DNA of 64,000 bases from Cytophagia bacterium. GTDB taxonomy: Bacteria > Bacteroidota > Bacteroidia > Cytophagales > Spirosomataceae. Made by a program: the position numbers and the translations under genes. Below are positions 36,164-45,412 of the stretch, piece after piece. The first letter of the stretch is position 1. Every line of letters begins with the position of its first letter. The stretch is taken from contig REAB01000065.1 in the NCBI GenBank assembly GCA_004293645.1, positions 28,837 to 92,836 of the forward strand, read 5' to 3'. The notes under the pieces were generated by a model, which worked only from the letters and a program-made list of their open reading frames with translations, had not been told where the DNA came from and did no database searches.

Positions 36164-36925
36164 CTACACTGCCGCACTGCCGCCGTCTATGGGCAGGGCG
36201 TGGCCAGTCAAAAAGTTGTTTTGTTCGGAACAAAGCCAAAGCACGGCCTGCGCCACGTCTTCGGGCTGTCCGTAGCGGCCCATCGGAATCGTTTTTACTA
36301 ATTTTTGTTCCAATTCGGGCGACTGGTCAAACATACTTTGCACCATGTTTGAGTGCGTAAAAACGGGGCATACGGCGTTGATTCTGATGTTTTTGCGGGC
36401 ATATTCGATGGCAGCGGTTTTGGTAAGCCCCACCACAGCATGCTTGGTAGCCGAATAAACCGAGGCGTTGGCCAACGGCCGCAAACCCGCCACCGAGGCT
36501 ACATTCACAATTTTGCCACCACCCTGCGCCAGCATTTGTTTGAGTTCGGCCTGCATACAATAAAACACCCCGCTCAAATTTACGTCTATCGTTTTTTGGT
36601 AGTCTATCAACGAAATATCGGCCAAACGAGCCATTTGCCCGCCGCCAATACCCGCATTGTTGATGCCAATATCAATCCGTCCGAAATGTTCTACTGTTAC
36701 GGCCATGAGTTTATCTACTTGGTGATAATGCGCCACGTTGGCCTTGTAAAACGCCGCCGTTCCACCCGCTTTTTGAACCAATGCTACTGTTTCTTGGCCG
36801 CTTTCTTCGTCAATATCCGAGACCATCACCTTGGCCCCCTCGCGCCCAAAAGCCAGCGCCATGCCACGGCCTAAGCCAGCACCCGCGCCCGTAATTACAA
36901 CCACTTGATTTTGAAATGAAGCCAT
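36164..36925 (-). CDS. Short-chain dehydrogenase/reductase
   Basis: 253 residues of classical SDR type: cofactor motif TGAGAGLGRG (12-21), NNAG at 89-92, catalytic Ser144, Tyr157 and Lys161 (YSATK). Asp37 at the end of beta-2 (VSDID) favours NAD over NADP. The substrate is unknown. Convergent with the DUF1501 gene, with 6 bases between. Confidence 0.92.
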   Translation of the reverse strand: MASFQNQVVVITGAGAGLGRGMALAFGREGAKVMVSDIDEESGQETVALVQKAGGTAAFYKANVAHYHQVDKLMAVTVEHFGRIDIGINNAGIGGGQMARLADISLIDYQKTIDVNLSGVFYCMQAELKQMLAQGGGKIVNVASVAGLRPLANASVYSATKHAVVGLTKTAAIEYARKNIRINAVCPVFTHSNMVQSMFDQSPELEQKLVKTIPMGRYGQPEDVAQAVLWLCSEQNNFLTGHALPIDGGSAAV

Positions 36926-37200
36926 GATTTTGTTTGATTTGGGTTTAGTTTTTTGGCAAACTTAACCTAAAAACTGGAAGTTTGGCGCATTTTAGAGCAA
37001 TACCTAACAAACTAAAAGCCTACGAAATAAATATTACACTTGCTTAAATTGTACGCAAATGTAAAATGGTTCTGATTTGGAAAAAGAAATTGGCCGTTTT
37101 TTTTGACAGACTTTTTTTCAAAAAGCTACATTACAAACATTACCGCAAAAAGCAGCGCAACGGTAGCAATGGTTGGTTTTATGGGTGAGTTGGCTAATGC

Positions 37201-38229
37201 TTATTTTTTATCGTGGGCCGATTGGTAGTGCATTTTCAACAAATCTTCGCCCCAGTCGTCGGTGAGGTCGCGTACTACGCAATGCACGTGGTTGCCCTGA
37301 TTTTGGGTATTGTCAAACTCAATCAATAGCGTTGGCCCATGAATGCGGTAATAATGGCCACGTCCTTCGCCGCGCAAGGGTTCGCTGTCGCCCATCCAGG
37401 CAAAGGTAATTTCTTTCAAATTGGCAACTTCAATGCGCTTGAAGGCTTGTTTTTTGAGTGTAACGGGATAGCGGTCAAAATAGGTTTGCAGCAAAGTTTT
37501 GAACATATTTTGTTGGATTTTAGTCATTTCGCCGAGCGGCAGACCTTCGCGTTTTTCGAGTATCGCCTTTCGTTTGTTGGCGGTCAGCATATCGCTTGGG
37601 GCTTTTTCTGAAAGTATTACCTGTTTGCGCTGATTGTCGTCAAAAGACCGCAATAATTCAAAAGCCAAATCTGATTCAGATTTTAGAACTTGTTTGCCTT
37701 CTTGGACGTATCCAGGCAACACAATGGCTGGGTTGCTGCCCATAAAACTTGGCATAAATTGCACTTTGCCGTCGGTGAGTGTATAATGCAACGATAAATG
37801 ATGCCCCTCCACGCGCCACGACCAGGGGTTTTTGGCGTGAGGTGCTCCACAAATCAAAATGGCGTAGTTTTCGGGGTCGCGGTGAGTGTCGTTTTCGGGG
37901 CGTTTTTCAACTTGGCGCAGCACGTGTTCGAGCGCAATGATGGCTTCGGCTTTTGCCATTCCTTCTTGGCTGAGTCCTGTTTGAATGAGCTGAATGGCTG
38001 CCGTCCTTTGAATTGAGGTCATTTTTTTGAATGGCAATCCTTTGCGGTCGCGCGGGGTGTAGTTCCAATCAAAGCGCCATTCTGAATCAAAAGGTAGGTT
38101 GGCAGAATCTTTCTGACCAGTAGAGAGCGTGCTTAGAAAACTTTGCGCAGCCTGCTGCATTTCGCTGCTGAGTTTGTTTTGGGCCAAAGCAGGCATGGCC
38201 AACAGCAATAAAGCGACAATTTTTTTCAT
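37201..38229 (-). CDS. DUF3500 family secreted protein
   Basis: 342 residues from ATG 38229 (MKKIVALLLLAMPALAQ, a signal peptide). The body matches DUF3500 proteins (FDWNYTPRDRKGLPFKKM; WSWRVEGHHLSLHYTL; PSFMGSNPA; near the end NQGNHVHCVVRD). The conserved His residues suggest an enzyme, but no activity is known. The 275 bases between it and the SDR gene hold no clear gene; a hydrophobic in-frame extension after the stop is noted among the findings. Confidence 0.85.
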   Translation of the reverse strand: MKKIVALLLLAMPALAQNKLSSEMQQAAQSFLSTLSTGQKDSANLPFDSEWRFDWNYTPRDRKGLPFKKMTSIQRTAAIQLIQTGLSQEGMAKAEAIIALEHVLRQVEKRPENDTHRDPENYAILICGAPHAKNPWSWRVEGHHLSLHYTLTDGKVQFMPSFMGSNPAIVLPGYVQEGKQVLKSESDLAFELLRSFDDNQRKQVILSEKAPSDMLTANKRKAILEKREGLPLGEMTKIQQNMFKTLLQTYFDRYPVTLKKQAFKRIEVANLKEITFAWMGDSEPLRGEGRGHYYRIHGPTLLIEFDNTQNQGNHVHCVVRDLTDDWGEDLLKMHYQSAHDKK

Positions 38230-38292
38230 AATGAACTGAGTATATGTTTGAATATGACTCACTTAAAATGAAGTTATTCACAGAATCTACTC

Positions 38293-38326
38293 CATAAAAA
38301 AGGCCAAACGCAACGCGCCTGACCAC
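38293..38326 (-). terminator. Imperfect hairpin, copy 1
   Basis: aaaaaaggccaaacgcaacg begins an imperfect dyad downstream of the minus-strand gene ending at 38356. Almost the same sequence recurs at 39007-39041. Confidence 0.5.
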
Positions 38327-38355
38327 CTGCCGCCCCGACTACTGATAGCGCAGAA

Positions 38356-38988
38356 CTACTTATTGTTTACAAACAACTCTACAATGTATTGCAAAATACT
38401 CAGTATTTGAGATAAACCGTTGGTGTCTAAGTAGTAACGCTCGGTATCAATCCAAAAATTATTTTCTTCTAACTTCAAGAACGACCACTCAAAGGCGTTC
38501 GTAACGCACCCATATACGACGGGAGTGGGTTTACCTTTTTTTTCATTAAAAATTCTCGACGCAATCATCTCGGCACAAGCCTGCGCGTATCCTTCTTCAA
38601 GTGAGCGGTTTTGCGGAACGCCGCCCGTGGCTTCTATGATGCAAAACACGGGCGATTTTATCTCAATGGCATCGGTTTCGGTACTAAAAATATAGTCGCA
38701 GTAACCCGATAAGCCCTGTGTTTTGTCCACGTCAAACAGAAAGTCTGAGAAATAGCTAAAATTGCGGTTTTTGCGCAAAATCTCTTTCAAAACAGGGACA
38801 ATCAAGTGTTCAGATTTGGCTTTTTCGGTGTTGATAGGCACTAAATCTGCGTCTTCCAAATCCAGTAAAAGACGTTCAGAAGGAGTAATACCCGACAAGC
38901 TGGGAAATAAATTTTTACGTTTTTGGACAATCCCAAACAAGTCTTCCAGTTCGCTGATATACACAAAGTCGCTGTATGCCATAGCCAT
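38356..38988 (-). CDS. PD-(D/E)xK-like conserved protein, unknown
   Basis: 210 residues from ATG 38988 (MAMAYSDFVYI), chosen over a start seven codons upstream in AT-rich sequence. It has the pattern of a family spread in cyanobacteria and Bacteroidota: SEHLIVPVLKEILRKN, then a nuclease-like core LSGYCDYIFSTETDAIEIKS and VFCIIEATGG, and EGYAQACAEMIASRIFN. The Asp and Glu/Lys positions recall the PD-(D/E)xK fold, but activity is unproven. Confidence 0.7.
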   Translation of the reverse strand: MAMAYSDFVYISELEDLFGIVQKRKNLFPSLSGITPSERLLLDLEDADLVPINTEKAKSEHLIVPVLKEILRKNRNFSYFSDFLFDVDKTQGLSGYCDYIFSTETDAIEIKSPVFCIIEATGGVPQNRSLEEGYAQACAEMIASRIFNEKKGKPTPVVYGCVTNAFEWSFLKLEENNFWIDTERYYLDTNGLSQILSILQYIVELFVNNK

Positions 38989-39006
38989 ATTTTTTTCAAA
39001 TTTAAA

Positions 39007-39041
39007 CAAAAAAAGGCCAAACGCAATGCGCTTGACCTTTA
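39007..39041 (-). terminator. Imperfect hairpin, copy 2
   Basis: aaaaaaaggccaaacgcaat starts a dyad (AAAGG..CAA..GC / GC..TTG.CCTTT) following the minus-strand lipoprotein gene at 39085. Twin of 38293-38326. Confidence 0.55.
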
Positions 39042-39084
39042 AGAATCATCTGACACCAATATGAAATTTTTAGGAAAGCAACGT

Positions 39085-39639
39085 CTAACGCGGCCTCCAC
39101 TCGTTTATTTTTTTGTCATAGACCAGCGTAGAATCTGGCCATTCCACGTATAACCGCATGGGCAAATATTTGTCTATGTTTCCGTTTTTTACCATTGCTT
39201 TGAACAAAAACCCACCGCGCTCTTGCACCAAAGAGTCGGTTTTGAAGTGCGGCGTACACCACATTTCTTCGTACTGCACGGGCATTAGGTGTTTGCCCAT
39301 TTTAAACTTGCCACCTACTCCACGCCTGAAAGCCCCACTTCCCACGGGCCGATTGATAAAGAAATAGTGCGTAGAGTCGGGCGCAACAAAGTAGCCCTCA
39401 AACTTGTACTGCCCCAAACGGCTCACGTATTCTTTACGGAACTGCTGGGCAAAACGGGTGGCGTTGGTAGCACCACGGGCGTAACCGCTGGTGTACGTGA
39501 TGATGTTGGTCAGCAGGGTATCTTGCTCATTTTTAGATAAATACGTTGTTACGGCGTAAGGGTCTTTGCTTTGGCAAGCCCAAAAAGCAGCAATAATAAA
39601 CGAGAAAACAAAGAACGAATTTGAAAGACTGTGTTTCAT
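39085..39639 (-). CDS. Lipoprotein, unknown
   Basis: 184 residues with signal MKHSLSNSFFVFSFIIAAFWAC (Cys22). The body is basic and aromatic-rich (YVSRLGQYKFEGYFVAPDST, MPVQYEEMWCTPHF, LPMRLYVEWPDST) and looks like a single beta-rich domain. No family was recognised. It stands alone between the hairpin at 39007 and the next lipoprotein gene. Confidence 0.7.
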   Translation of the reverse strand: MKHSLSNSFFVFSFIIAAFWACQSKDPYAVTTYLSKNEQDTLLTNIITYTSGYARGATNATRFAQQFRKEYVSRLGQYKFEGYFVAPDSTHYFFINRPVGSGAFRRGVGGKFKMGKHLMPVQYEEMWCTPHFKTDSLVQERGGFLFKAMVKNGNIDKYLPMRLYVEWPDSTLVYDKKINEWRPR

Positions 39640-39718
39640 AGATTTCGGAGAATTGGATGAACAATTGCCCGAAATTAAAAAATTACTTGATATAATCGAA
39701 TTTTTTTATCAGTTGTAA

Positions 39719-40264
39719 CTAGCTACAAAACATAGGCGAATCAGAACAACTAGTACAGCCTGATGGAGAAGCACTTATTCTTATCCCAATGTTACCAGAA
39801 TTTGTTCTTGATGCAACTACAATGTAGTCACCATCGGGAAAACCACTAGCACTTAGACCGCAACCTGGACAACTTGAGGCTACAACGTTTCCTTGGCTGT
39901 CGATTAGTAAAAGACTCACATTTCCAGAGATATTTGTTATGCACACACCGTTACTGTTAAATTCACATCCTAAAATTCCGTTTAGTTTTATACCAGAGGC
40001 AATAATTCCACAGTCTTCATTACCTTCAGATACATCGGCTATTATACAGCCTTGTCCAACTGTACCCTTTGGGCAATAATTAAAAGCGGAAGAACGAGAA
40101 TTACGATTGTAAAACGTAATTTTATTATTCAAGCTATCAATCATTACTTTCTCAACATTTCTCGGAATTTTAGGAGAAACAGACGCACTTTTACCACTGT
40201 CCTCTGTGCACTGAAATAGTGAAGCACAGATAATAAGAGCAGAAACCCATTTAATCGCTTTCAT
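39719..40264 (-). CDS. Cys-rich lipoprotein, unknown
   Basis: 181 residues, signal MKAIKWVSALIICASLFQC (Cys19). Twelve further cysteines (for example CPGCG, CTSCSDSPMFC at the C-terminus) suggest several disulfides; the middle (GNVSLLLIDSQGNVVAS, FPDGDYIVVASRTNSG) resembles a small Ig-like or prepilin-like beta domain. No family was recognised. A 117 bp MITE lies 38 bases upstream of its start. Confidence 0.7.
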   Translation of the reverse strand: MKAIKWVSALIICASLFQCTEDSGKSASVSPKIPRNVEKVMIDSLNNKITFYNRNSRSSAFNYCPKGTVGQGCIIADVSEGNEDCGIIASGIKLNGILGCEFNSNGVCITNISGNVSLLLIDSQGNVVASSCPGCGLSASGFPDGDYIVVASRTNSGNIGIRISASPSGCTSCSDSPMFCS

Positions 40265-40302
40265 AGTTTTAGATTGGTTTTTATGGTTGAATTGAAAAGT
40301 AC

Positions 40303-40419
40303 TTAATCTGTAACTTTTATTCTACGGAATAAAAAATACACACAACATGTTGATAATAAGCTAATTGTGAAATAAAATATATTCCGTAATACGGATACAC
40401 AAAAAAAGTTACAGCTTAA
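40303..40419. mobile_element. 117-bp MITE related to the IS at 63.9 kb
   Basis: Terminal inverted repeats: left TTAATCTGTAACTTTT (40303-40318), right the complement of TTAAGCTGTAACTTTT (40404-40419). Each subterminal region carries TACGGAATA. The left 29 bases match the IS end at 63906-63934 in 26 positions. No coding capacity. It lies between two minus-strand genes. Confidence 0.8.
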
Positions 40420-40477
40420 TTGAAAAAGTGTTTAGAAGTGCTTATTGAAATATCAATAAACACTTCTAATTAAAAAA

Positions 40478-42223
40478 TTACTTGCTGTAATCGGTAGTCT
40501 GCGTAGCAAAATTAGTCCAGTTGGCCGTCCAGTTTTCTGAACCAAACGCCCCAATGAACGTAGCAGGAGACCAGAACGAACCCATTGGTACTACACCACC
40601 TGTAGCCAACGAACCACCGTTGCCAAGCGTAAACGTGGGTGTTCCAGTATTAAACAAATTTGCATTTAAGCCCGTAGCAGCGTAGCTATTCACCACACTA
40701 TTTCCTGGTTGGGCGGTAAACCAATCTGATACAGTCTGTGTACCTACCGTAATAGGAGCGGCAGGAACAGCAGTATCGACGTTACGAATGGCAAATCCAC
40801 GAGGGTTATCCGTAGTACCTTGACCGAAACCGTCAGTCCCCCAACCAGCCACGCCAGCTAACACTACACGGTTAAGAGTTAAAGCACCACTAGCGGCATT
40901 GGCACGTGTACTGTTGTCATCAATAAAAATACCATTGGGGTAAGCCGTTACGACGGTATTATAAATTTTTGCACGATTGTTACGGCGTAGGTGCATACCA
41001 TTTTGGAACTGTGGACTCACAGCTGTGGTACTTGTTGCTTTTGGTCCAATCAATGTAGCGTTTGAAATAGTAGCTGATGTGAATGGTGTGGCAGCTGTAT
41101 TTCGGCCATCATTGTCAATTTCAAAACCATTTGAACCCGATTGGTCAGCCGAGGTAGGAGAGCGAATACCCACAATAAACTGAACGTTGCCACGGTAGCC
41201 AAAATCCATGTCAAAATCGTCGTCCAAACCACGGTATGCCACCAAATATTTGGCGTTTACGGTGCCACCAAACCACTCAAACGAGTCATCCAAACCGAAC
41301 GATGCTTGCAGATATTCGGTAGTAGTAGCACTACCTACCGAGCCAAATGTGAAAGAGTTTACTTCTGCATTAGGGTTGATGGGTACACCAGCATACTCAA
41401 CACGCACATATCTCAAAGAACCCGAATTGTCGTCATCTTCTGTACCGCCGTGGAAACCCTTGTAACTACCTTCCAATTGAACACCTATACCTTGGTTACA
41501 AACAGCCTTACCACAGATTACCAACCCACCCCAATCGCCTGGCTCGCGCTGACCCACTGGACGCTCAGACGTAAACACAATGGGAGCAGCAGCTGTGCCG
41601 TTGGCTATAATGCGGCTACCGCGTTGCACTACCAACGTACCCTTAGAAATACGGTCGCCAACGATAACCGTACCTGGTTCAATGGTCAAAACACCCGTAC
41701 TTACACCAGCAGGTGTAATGGCCAGCGTATCACCACCTAAACGAACAAAGCCAAACAAACGGTAAATTTTATCTTTAGTCCAAGTAATATTACCAGTTAA
41801 GAGGCCGCGTACATCCACAACTTGTTTGGCAGGTACCGCCGAAATCGTTACTGCTTGCGTAGCAATGGTAGAGGCTTGGTTGCGCTGGTCGGTAGCCTGA
41901 AAGGTAAACGTAATAGTTGAACCAACAGGCTGATTTTCAATTACATAATCTTTACTGTAGCTGTCGGTGGTTTCAGCACCTGTGTAGCTTTTGCTGTCAA
42001 ATGCTTGTCCGTTTTTCAAAACAGTCAAAGTCTTCAAGCCTTCGCCAGCGTTGATGGTAGTCGTGATTTTTACGGTTGCACCTGCCAAACCCGAAACGGC
42101 ACTACCAGCCGTCAAAACGGGGGCGGGGCCAATAACATCTTCTTCATTACAGGCATTGAACATCAACGCCAAACTCATAACAGCCATTGCAGCTAATGAG
42201 CGAGTTACATTTTTAAAATTCAT
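40478..42223 (-). CDS. Surface lipoprotein with parallel beta-helix-like repeats, partner of the TonB receptor
   Basis: 581 residues from ATG 42223. Lipoprotein signal MNFKNVTRSLAAMAVMSLALMFNAC (Cys25 after a long signal). An Ig-like domain (residues about 35-130) is followed by right-handed beta-helix-like sequence (GTLVVQRGSRIIANG, APIVFTSERP, LRYVRVEYAG, FEIDNDGRNT). The family regularly sits beside a TonB-dependent receptor in Bacteroidota, as here, and probably binds a nutrient at the cell surface. The ligand is unknown. Same strand as the receptor, 64 bases downstream. Confidence 0.8.
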   Translation of the reverse strand: MNFKNVTRSLAAMAVMSLALMFNACNEEDVIGPAPVLTAGSAVSGLAGATVKITTTINAGEGLKTLTVLKNGQAFDSKSYTGAETTDSYSKDYVIENQPVGSTITFTFQATDQRNQASTIATQAVTISAVPAKQVVDVRGLLTGNITWTKDKIYRLFGFVRLGGDTLAITPAGVSTGVLTIEPGTVIVGDRISKGTLVVQRGSRIIANGTAAAPIVFTSERPVGQREPGDWGGLVICGKAVCNQGIGVQLEGSYKGFHGGTEDDDNSGSLRYVRVEYAGVPINPNAEVNSFTFGSVGSATTTEYLQASFGLDDSFEWFGGTVNAKYLVAYRGLDDDFDMDFGYRGNVQFIVGIRSPTSADQSGSNGFEIDNDGRNTAATPFTSATISNATLIGPKATSTTAVSPQFQNGMHLRRNNRAKIYNTVVTAYPNGIFIDDNSTRANAASGALTLNRVVLAGVAGWGTDGFGQGTTDNPRGFAIRNVDTAVPAAPITVGTQTVSDWFTAQPGNSVVNSYAATGLNANLFNTGTPTFTLGNGGSLATGGVVPMGSFWSPATFIGAFGSENWTANWTNFATQTTDYSK

Positions 42224-42287
42224 TTTAAATTGGGGTTTTGTTTGGGATTTGATTTTAACTATGATTAAAAAAACATTTGGGTAATAA

Positions 42288-45107
42288 CTATAAAATACGG
42301 TACGCAAAGCCGAGGCTGAACAACTGACCTAAACGATACTTTTGTACGGTCAAATCAGTTTCTCGGTCGAATTTTTTATCACCGTTGGCATCTTGCAAAA
42401 TCTGGAATGGCTGGTTCAGAATATCTTGTATGCCACCCTTAATAGTCCAACGGTCTTTGATTCCCTTTGAGAACGTCAAATCAACCACGTTGCGGGGCAT
42501 TTCATAGAGGTCAGGGTAAGCCTCAAAACCTACGGCAATGATGCGCTGTCCAATAACGTTGTAAAGCAAGTTGATTTGAAGGTCTTTTTTGGGCTCTGAA
42601 TAATTAATACCCACGTTTACAATGTATGGCGACTGCCCCTGTAATGGGCGGTTGTTTGACTGTCCAAAGGATTTGTCACCCAAATCTACGCGGCTGTAGA
42701 TCAAAGCCGTGTTGAACAACAAACTGGTATTTTGTAGAAACTTGGCAGCCCCAAAACTGGCTAAACCTTTCTTAACTTCTAACTCAATACCCGTACTGTA
42801 CGCGCTTTTGGCGTTGTTGGCCACAAAGGTTTTTGAACCTACCCCCGTCGAACCCAAATCAATTGTTGATTCGATAGGGCTGTCGAAGAATTTGTAAAAC
42901 GCGGCTACGCTCACCAATTCGTTGGGCGTGGGGTACAACTCCCAGCGCAAATCCATGTTGTGTACTTTGGCAATGTTGAGGGCGGGGTTTCCTTCATATA
43001 CCACGTTAAAATCAAAATCAAAGAAAGAGAACGGTGCCAACTCGCGGAACTCAGGGCGGTTTACAGTCATGCCGTAAGCGGCGCGGAGCAGCATTTTCTC
43101 GCTGAAATTATAAGTCAAGTTGGCCGAAGGCAACACGCTCGTGATGGGGTTGTCCACACGGGCGGGTGCGCCACCCAAAAACGTACTGTTCATTTTTTGG
43201 CGGTTGTATTCTACCCGTGTACCCACAATGGCGTTAAACTTGCTGGTAAGGGGTATGTTTGCCGATCCATAACCCGCTATTTGATCGTTGCTGGCGGTAT
43301 AAGAGTCGTTGGGGTTGGTCTGCTCACCCAGTTGAATACCCCCGTCATTTCTGATATTTTGGAACAACGTGTTGATGTCGGCGGTCAGCAAGTTGGGACT
43401 AAAATTGTTGGAGCGTACGTAGCCGAGGTTGCGAGCTTTGAAAGAGCGGTCTTTAAATTCGTAGAAACCGCCAAATTTAAGTTCTATTTCTTTGTCCTTT
43501 TTTCCTACTTTTTGCGTTAAATTAACCGAAGCCGTATAGCCGTTTTCTACCATAGCCGAACTAAAACGACCTAAGAAAAACGATTGCGCTTGGCCAATCG
43601 GGATATAAATTTCGGAACGACCAGTAACGGGGTCAAGTACATCGGCGCGGTAACGCTTGTAATCGGGTTGGTCGCGGTACGAATAATTGTAACCCGCTAC
43701 CCAATCTACCACCGATTTGTCGCCGTTCAATTTGTGCTTGCCACCAAGTTGGCTTGTGTAAATACCGCGATATACTTGGTCGAAAGAGGCACTATTGGGA
43801 CGAAAGTTCTGGGCAATGTCCTGCCCCGTACGGTTAATGTAACGTCCTGTGCTGATTTGATTGAAAAGATTTTTAAAGTCAATGCTATGGTTTTCGTTGA
43901 TTCTAAACGACCAGTTATGCAATACGCCCAAGCGGTTGTTTCGGGTATTGTACTTGTCGTCATACAAGAACAAAGTTTCAATCTCATTGCCCGCGCCAAT
44001 ATTATAATCGTTCCGTTCAACGGCATTGAAAAGGCGTGATTCACTAAAATTAATGGCTGTTACATTGCCAATCCGAATCTTACCTAAACTCATCTTGAAG
44101 TTACCCGTCAAGGCCACACGCTGGTCGGGAATTGAATTAGATTTCACAGGTACCCACTCGTTGCGCAACGACCGCCCTGCTAACTCAATGAGCGCAGGAT
44201 TGTTTTGAATGGCTCTGATGTCAGAGGGAAAATTGGCAGGTAAATCTAAAAAGCCATTGTTGAAGCTCGTCCAGTAGCCGGGACCTTGCTTAGATTCGTT
44301 GAATTCTTGAAAAGTAGTTCCCTGACGAATACCCAAGCTGTAATCAAGTGTTATACTATTTTGGTCTGGAATATTCTTGGTAAAAACCTTCACGATACCA
44401 CCCGCAAACTCTCCAGGCAAGTCGGCAGATGGGGTTTTGTAGATGAGTAAGCGGTCAATCTGTCCACTCGGAATCACGTCAAACGAAAACGCCTTCACGT
44501 CAGTCTCCATAGAAGGCGTAAAAGCGTTATGCAGCATTACGTTGTTGTAGCGCGAGTTCAACCCACGAATGTTAATGAAGCGGTCGCCGACGATGGTAAT
44601 ACCAGGCACGCGCTTTACTACTTGCGCCGCATCGCGGTCGAGGGTGCGGGCTATTTGCTGCGACGAGATACCGCTTACTATATTTTGTGAAGCCTTGATT
44701 TCAGAAAGCACCGATACTTCGGTGTTGGTTTGGCGCGCGCCTACTACTTTTACTTCTTGCAAAAGCCTCGCTTCATCGTCCATTAAGGCATTTATTTCGG
44801 TTATTTTGTCGGCTTCAACGGTTACGTCGGCAATTTCTTTTTTTCGGTAACCCACATAATTGAGAACGAGCTTGACCTTGCCCACGGGCACTTTTGAGAT
44901 GGAGAAAAAACCGTTGATGTCGGTGGCCGCTCCCGTGGTGGTGCCGTCTATCAAAACAGTAGCACCGATGAGGTCTTCGTTGTTTTTTGAGTCTTTGAGC
45001 GTTCCCCTAATTGTTCCTGTTTGAGCCATTAATAGGGTAGAACAAAGCAGAAACGCGGAAATTAGTACTGTTTTTAATGGGAAGAGGGGTAGTTGTTTTA
45101 GTTTCAT
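42288..45107 (-). CDS. TonB-dependent outer-membrane receptor
   Basis: 939 residues. Signal peptide ending CSTLLMAQ, CarboxypepD_reg-like domain (TGTIRGTLKDSKNNEDLIGA to about residue 115), plug domain (about 130-250: IARTLDRDAAQVVKRVPGI, INIRGLNSRYNNVMLH) and a 22-strand-type barrel ending LFSLGFAYRIL with an aromatic/Leu terminus. It imports a substrate using proton-motive force through TonB. It pairs with the downstream beta-helix lipoprotein. The 305-base gap upstream, before purH, holds the purH promoter and nothing else clear. Confidence 0.92.
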   Translation of the reverse strand: MKLKQLPLFPLKTVLISAFLLCSTLLMAQTGTIRGTLKDSKNNEDLIGATVLIDGTTTGAATDINGFFSISKVPVGKVKLVLNYVGYRKKEIADVTVEADKITEINALMDDEARLLQEVKVVGARQTNTEVSVLSEIKASQNIVSGISSQQIARTLDRDAAQVVKRVPGITIVGDRFINIRGLNSRYNNVMLHNAFTPSMETDVKAFSFDVIPSGQIDRLLIYKTPSADLPGEFAGGIVKVFTKNIPDQNSITLDYSLGIRQGTTFQEFNESKQGPGYWTSFNNGFLDLPANFPSDIRAIQNNPALIELAGRSLRNEWVPVKSNSIPDQRVALTGNFKMSLGKIRIGNVTAINFSESRLFNAVERNDYNIGAGNEIETLFLYDDKYNTRNNRLGVLHNWSFRINENHSIDFKNLFNQISTGRYINRTGQDIAQNFRPNSASFDQVYRGIYTSQLGGKHKLNGDKSVVDWVAGYNYSYRDQPDYKRYRADVLDPVTGRSEIYIPIGQAQSFFLGRFSSAMVENGYTASVNLTQKVGKKDKEIELKFGGFYEFKDRSFKARNLGYVRSNNFSPNLLTADINTLFQNIRNDGGIQLGEQTNPNDSYTASNDQIAGYGSANIPLTSKFNAIVGTRVEYNRQKMNSTFLGGAPARVDNPITSVLPSANLTYNFSEKMLLRAAYGMTVNRPEFRELAPFSFFDFDFNVVYEGNPALNIAKVHNMDLRWELYPTPNELVSVAAFYKFFDSPIESTIDLGSTGVGSKTFVANNAKSAYSTGIELEVKKGLASFGAAKFLQNTSLLFNTALIYSRVDLGDKSFGQSNNRPLQGQSPYIVNVGINYSEPKKDLQINLLYNVIGQRIIAVGFEAYPDLYEMPRNVVDLTFSKGIKDRWTIKGGIQDILNQPFQILQDANGDKKFDRETDLTVQKYRLGQLFSLGFAYRIL

Positions 45108-45360
45108 TTGGAGTCTTGATTGATGTCGTTTTGTATTTCGATGTCAAAAGTAAGTGTCCAATGTTACCAGAATGTTAAGCCAATGTTATGTGATAATTAT
45201 GAATTGAAGCGTAAGTTGTAAGTATTTAAAGATGAGGCGGTTGTAAATAGAATTATGAAGACTCCTAAACCTTGATTGATAATTGTGAAAGAACAACAAG
45301 TGAGGCGGCTATCGTTTTTTTCAATTTTGTAGATATTTAGTTGGTCCAAAAGAAATACGC

Positions 45361-45368
45361 TATTTTTG
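45361..45368 (+). promoter_or_regulatory. purH promoter (-7 box)
   Basis: TATTTTTG with TTGG at 45341-45344, the Bacteroidota -33/-7 arrangement with 17 bases between, 44 bases before the purH ATG. Confidence 0.6.
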
Positions 45369-45412
45369 CGCCTCATAAGTTGATTTGACACGTCTAAAAC
45401 TGACTCATACCC

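Noticed and set aside
41141..41740. + strand open frame of 199 codons
   Set aside because: Antisense to the beta-helix lipoprotein; Thr/Arg/Tyr-rich with no recognisable domain.
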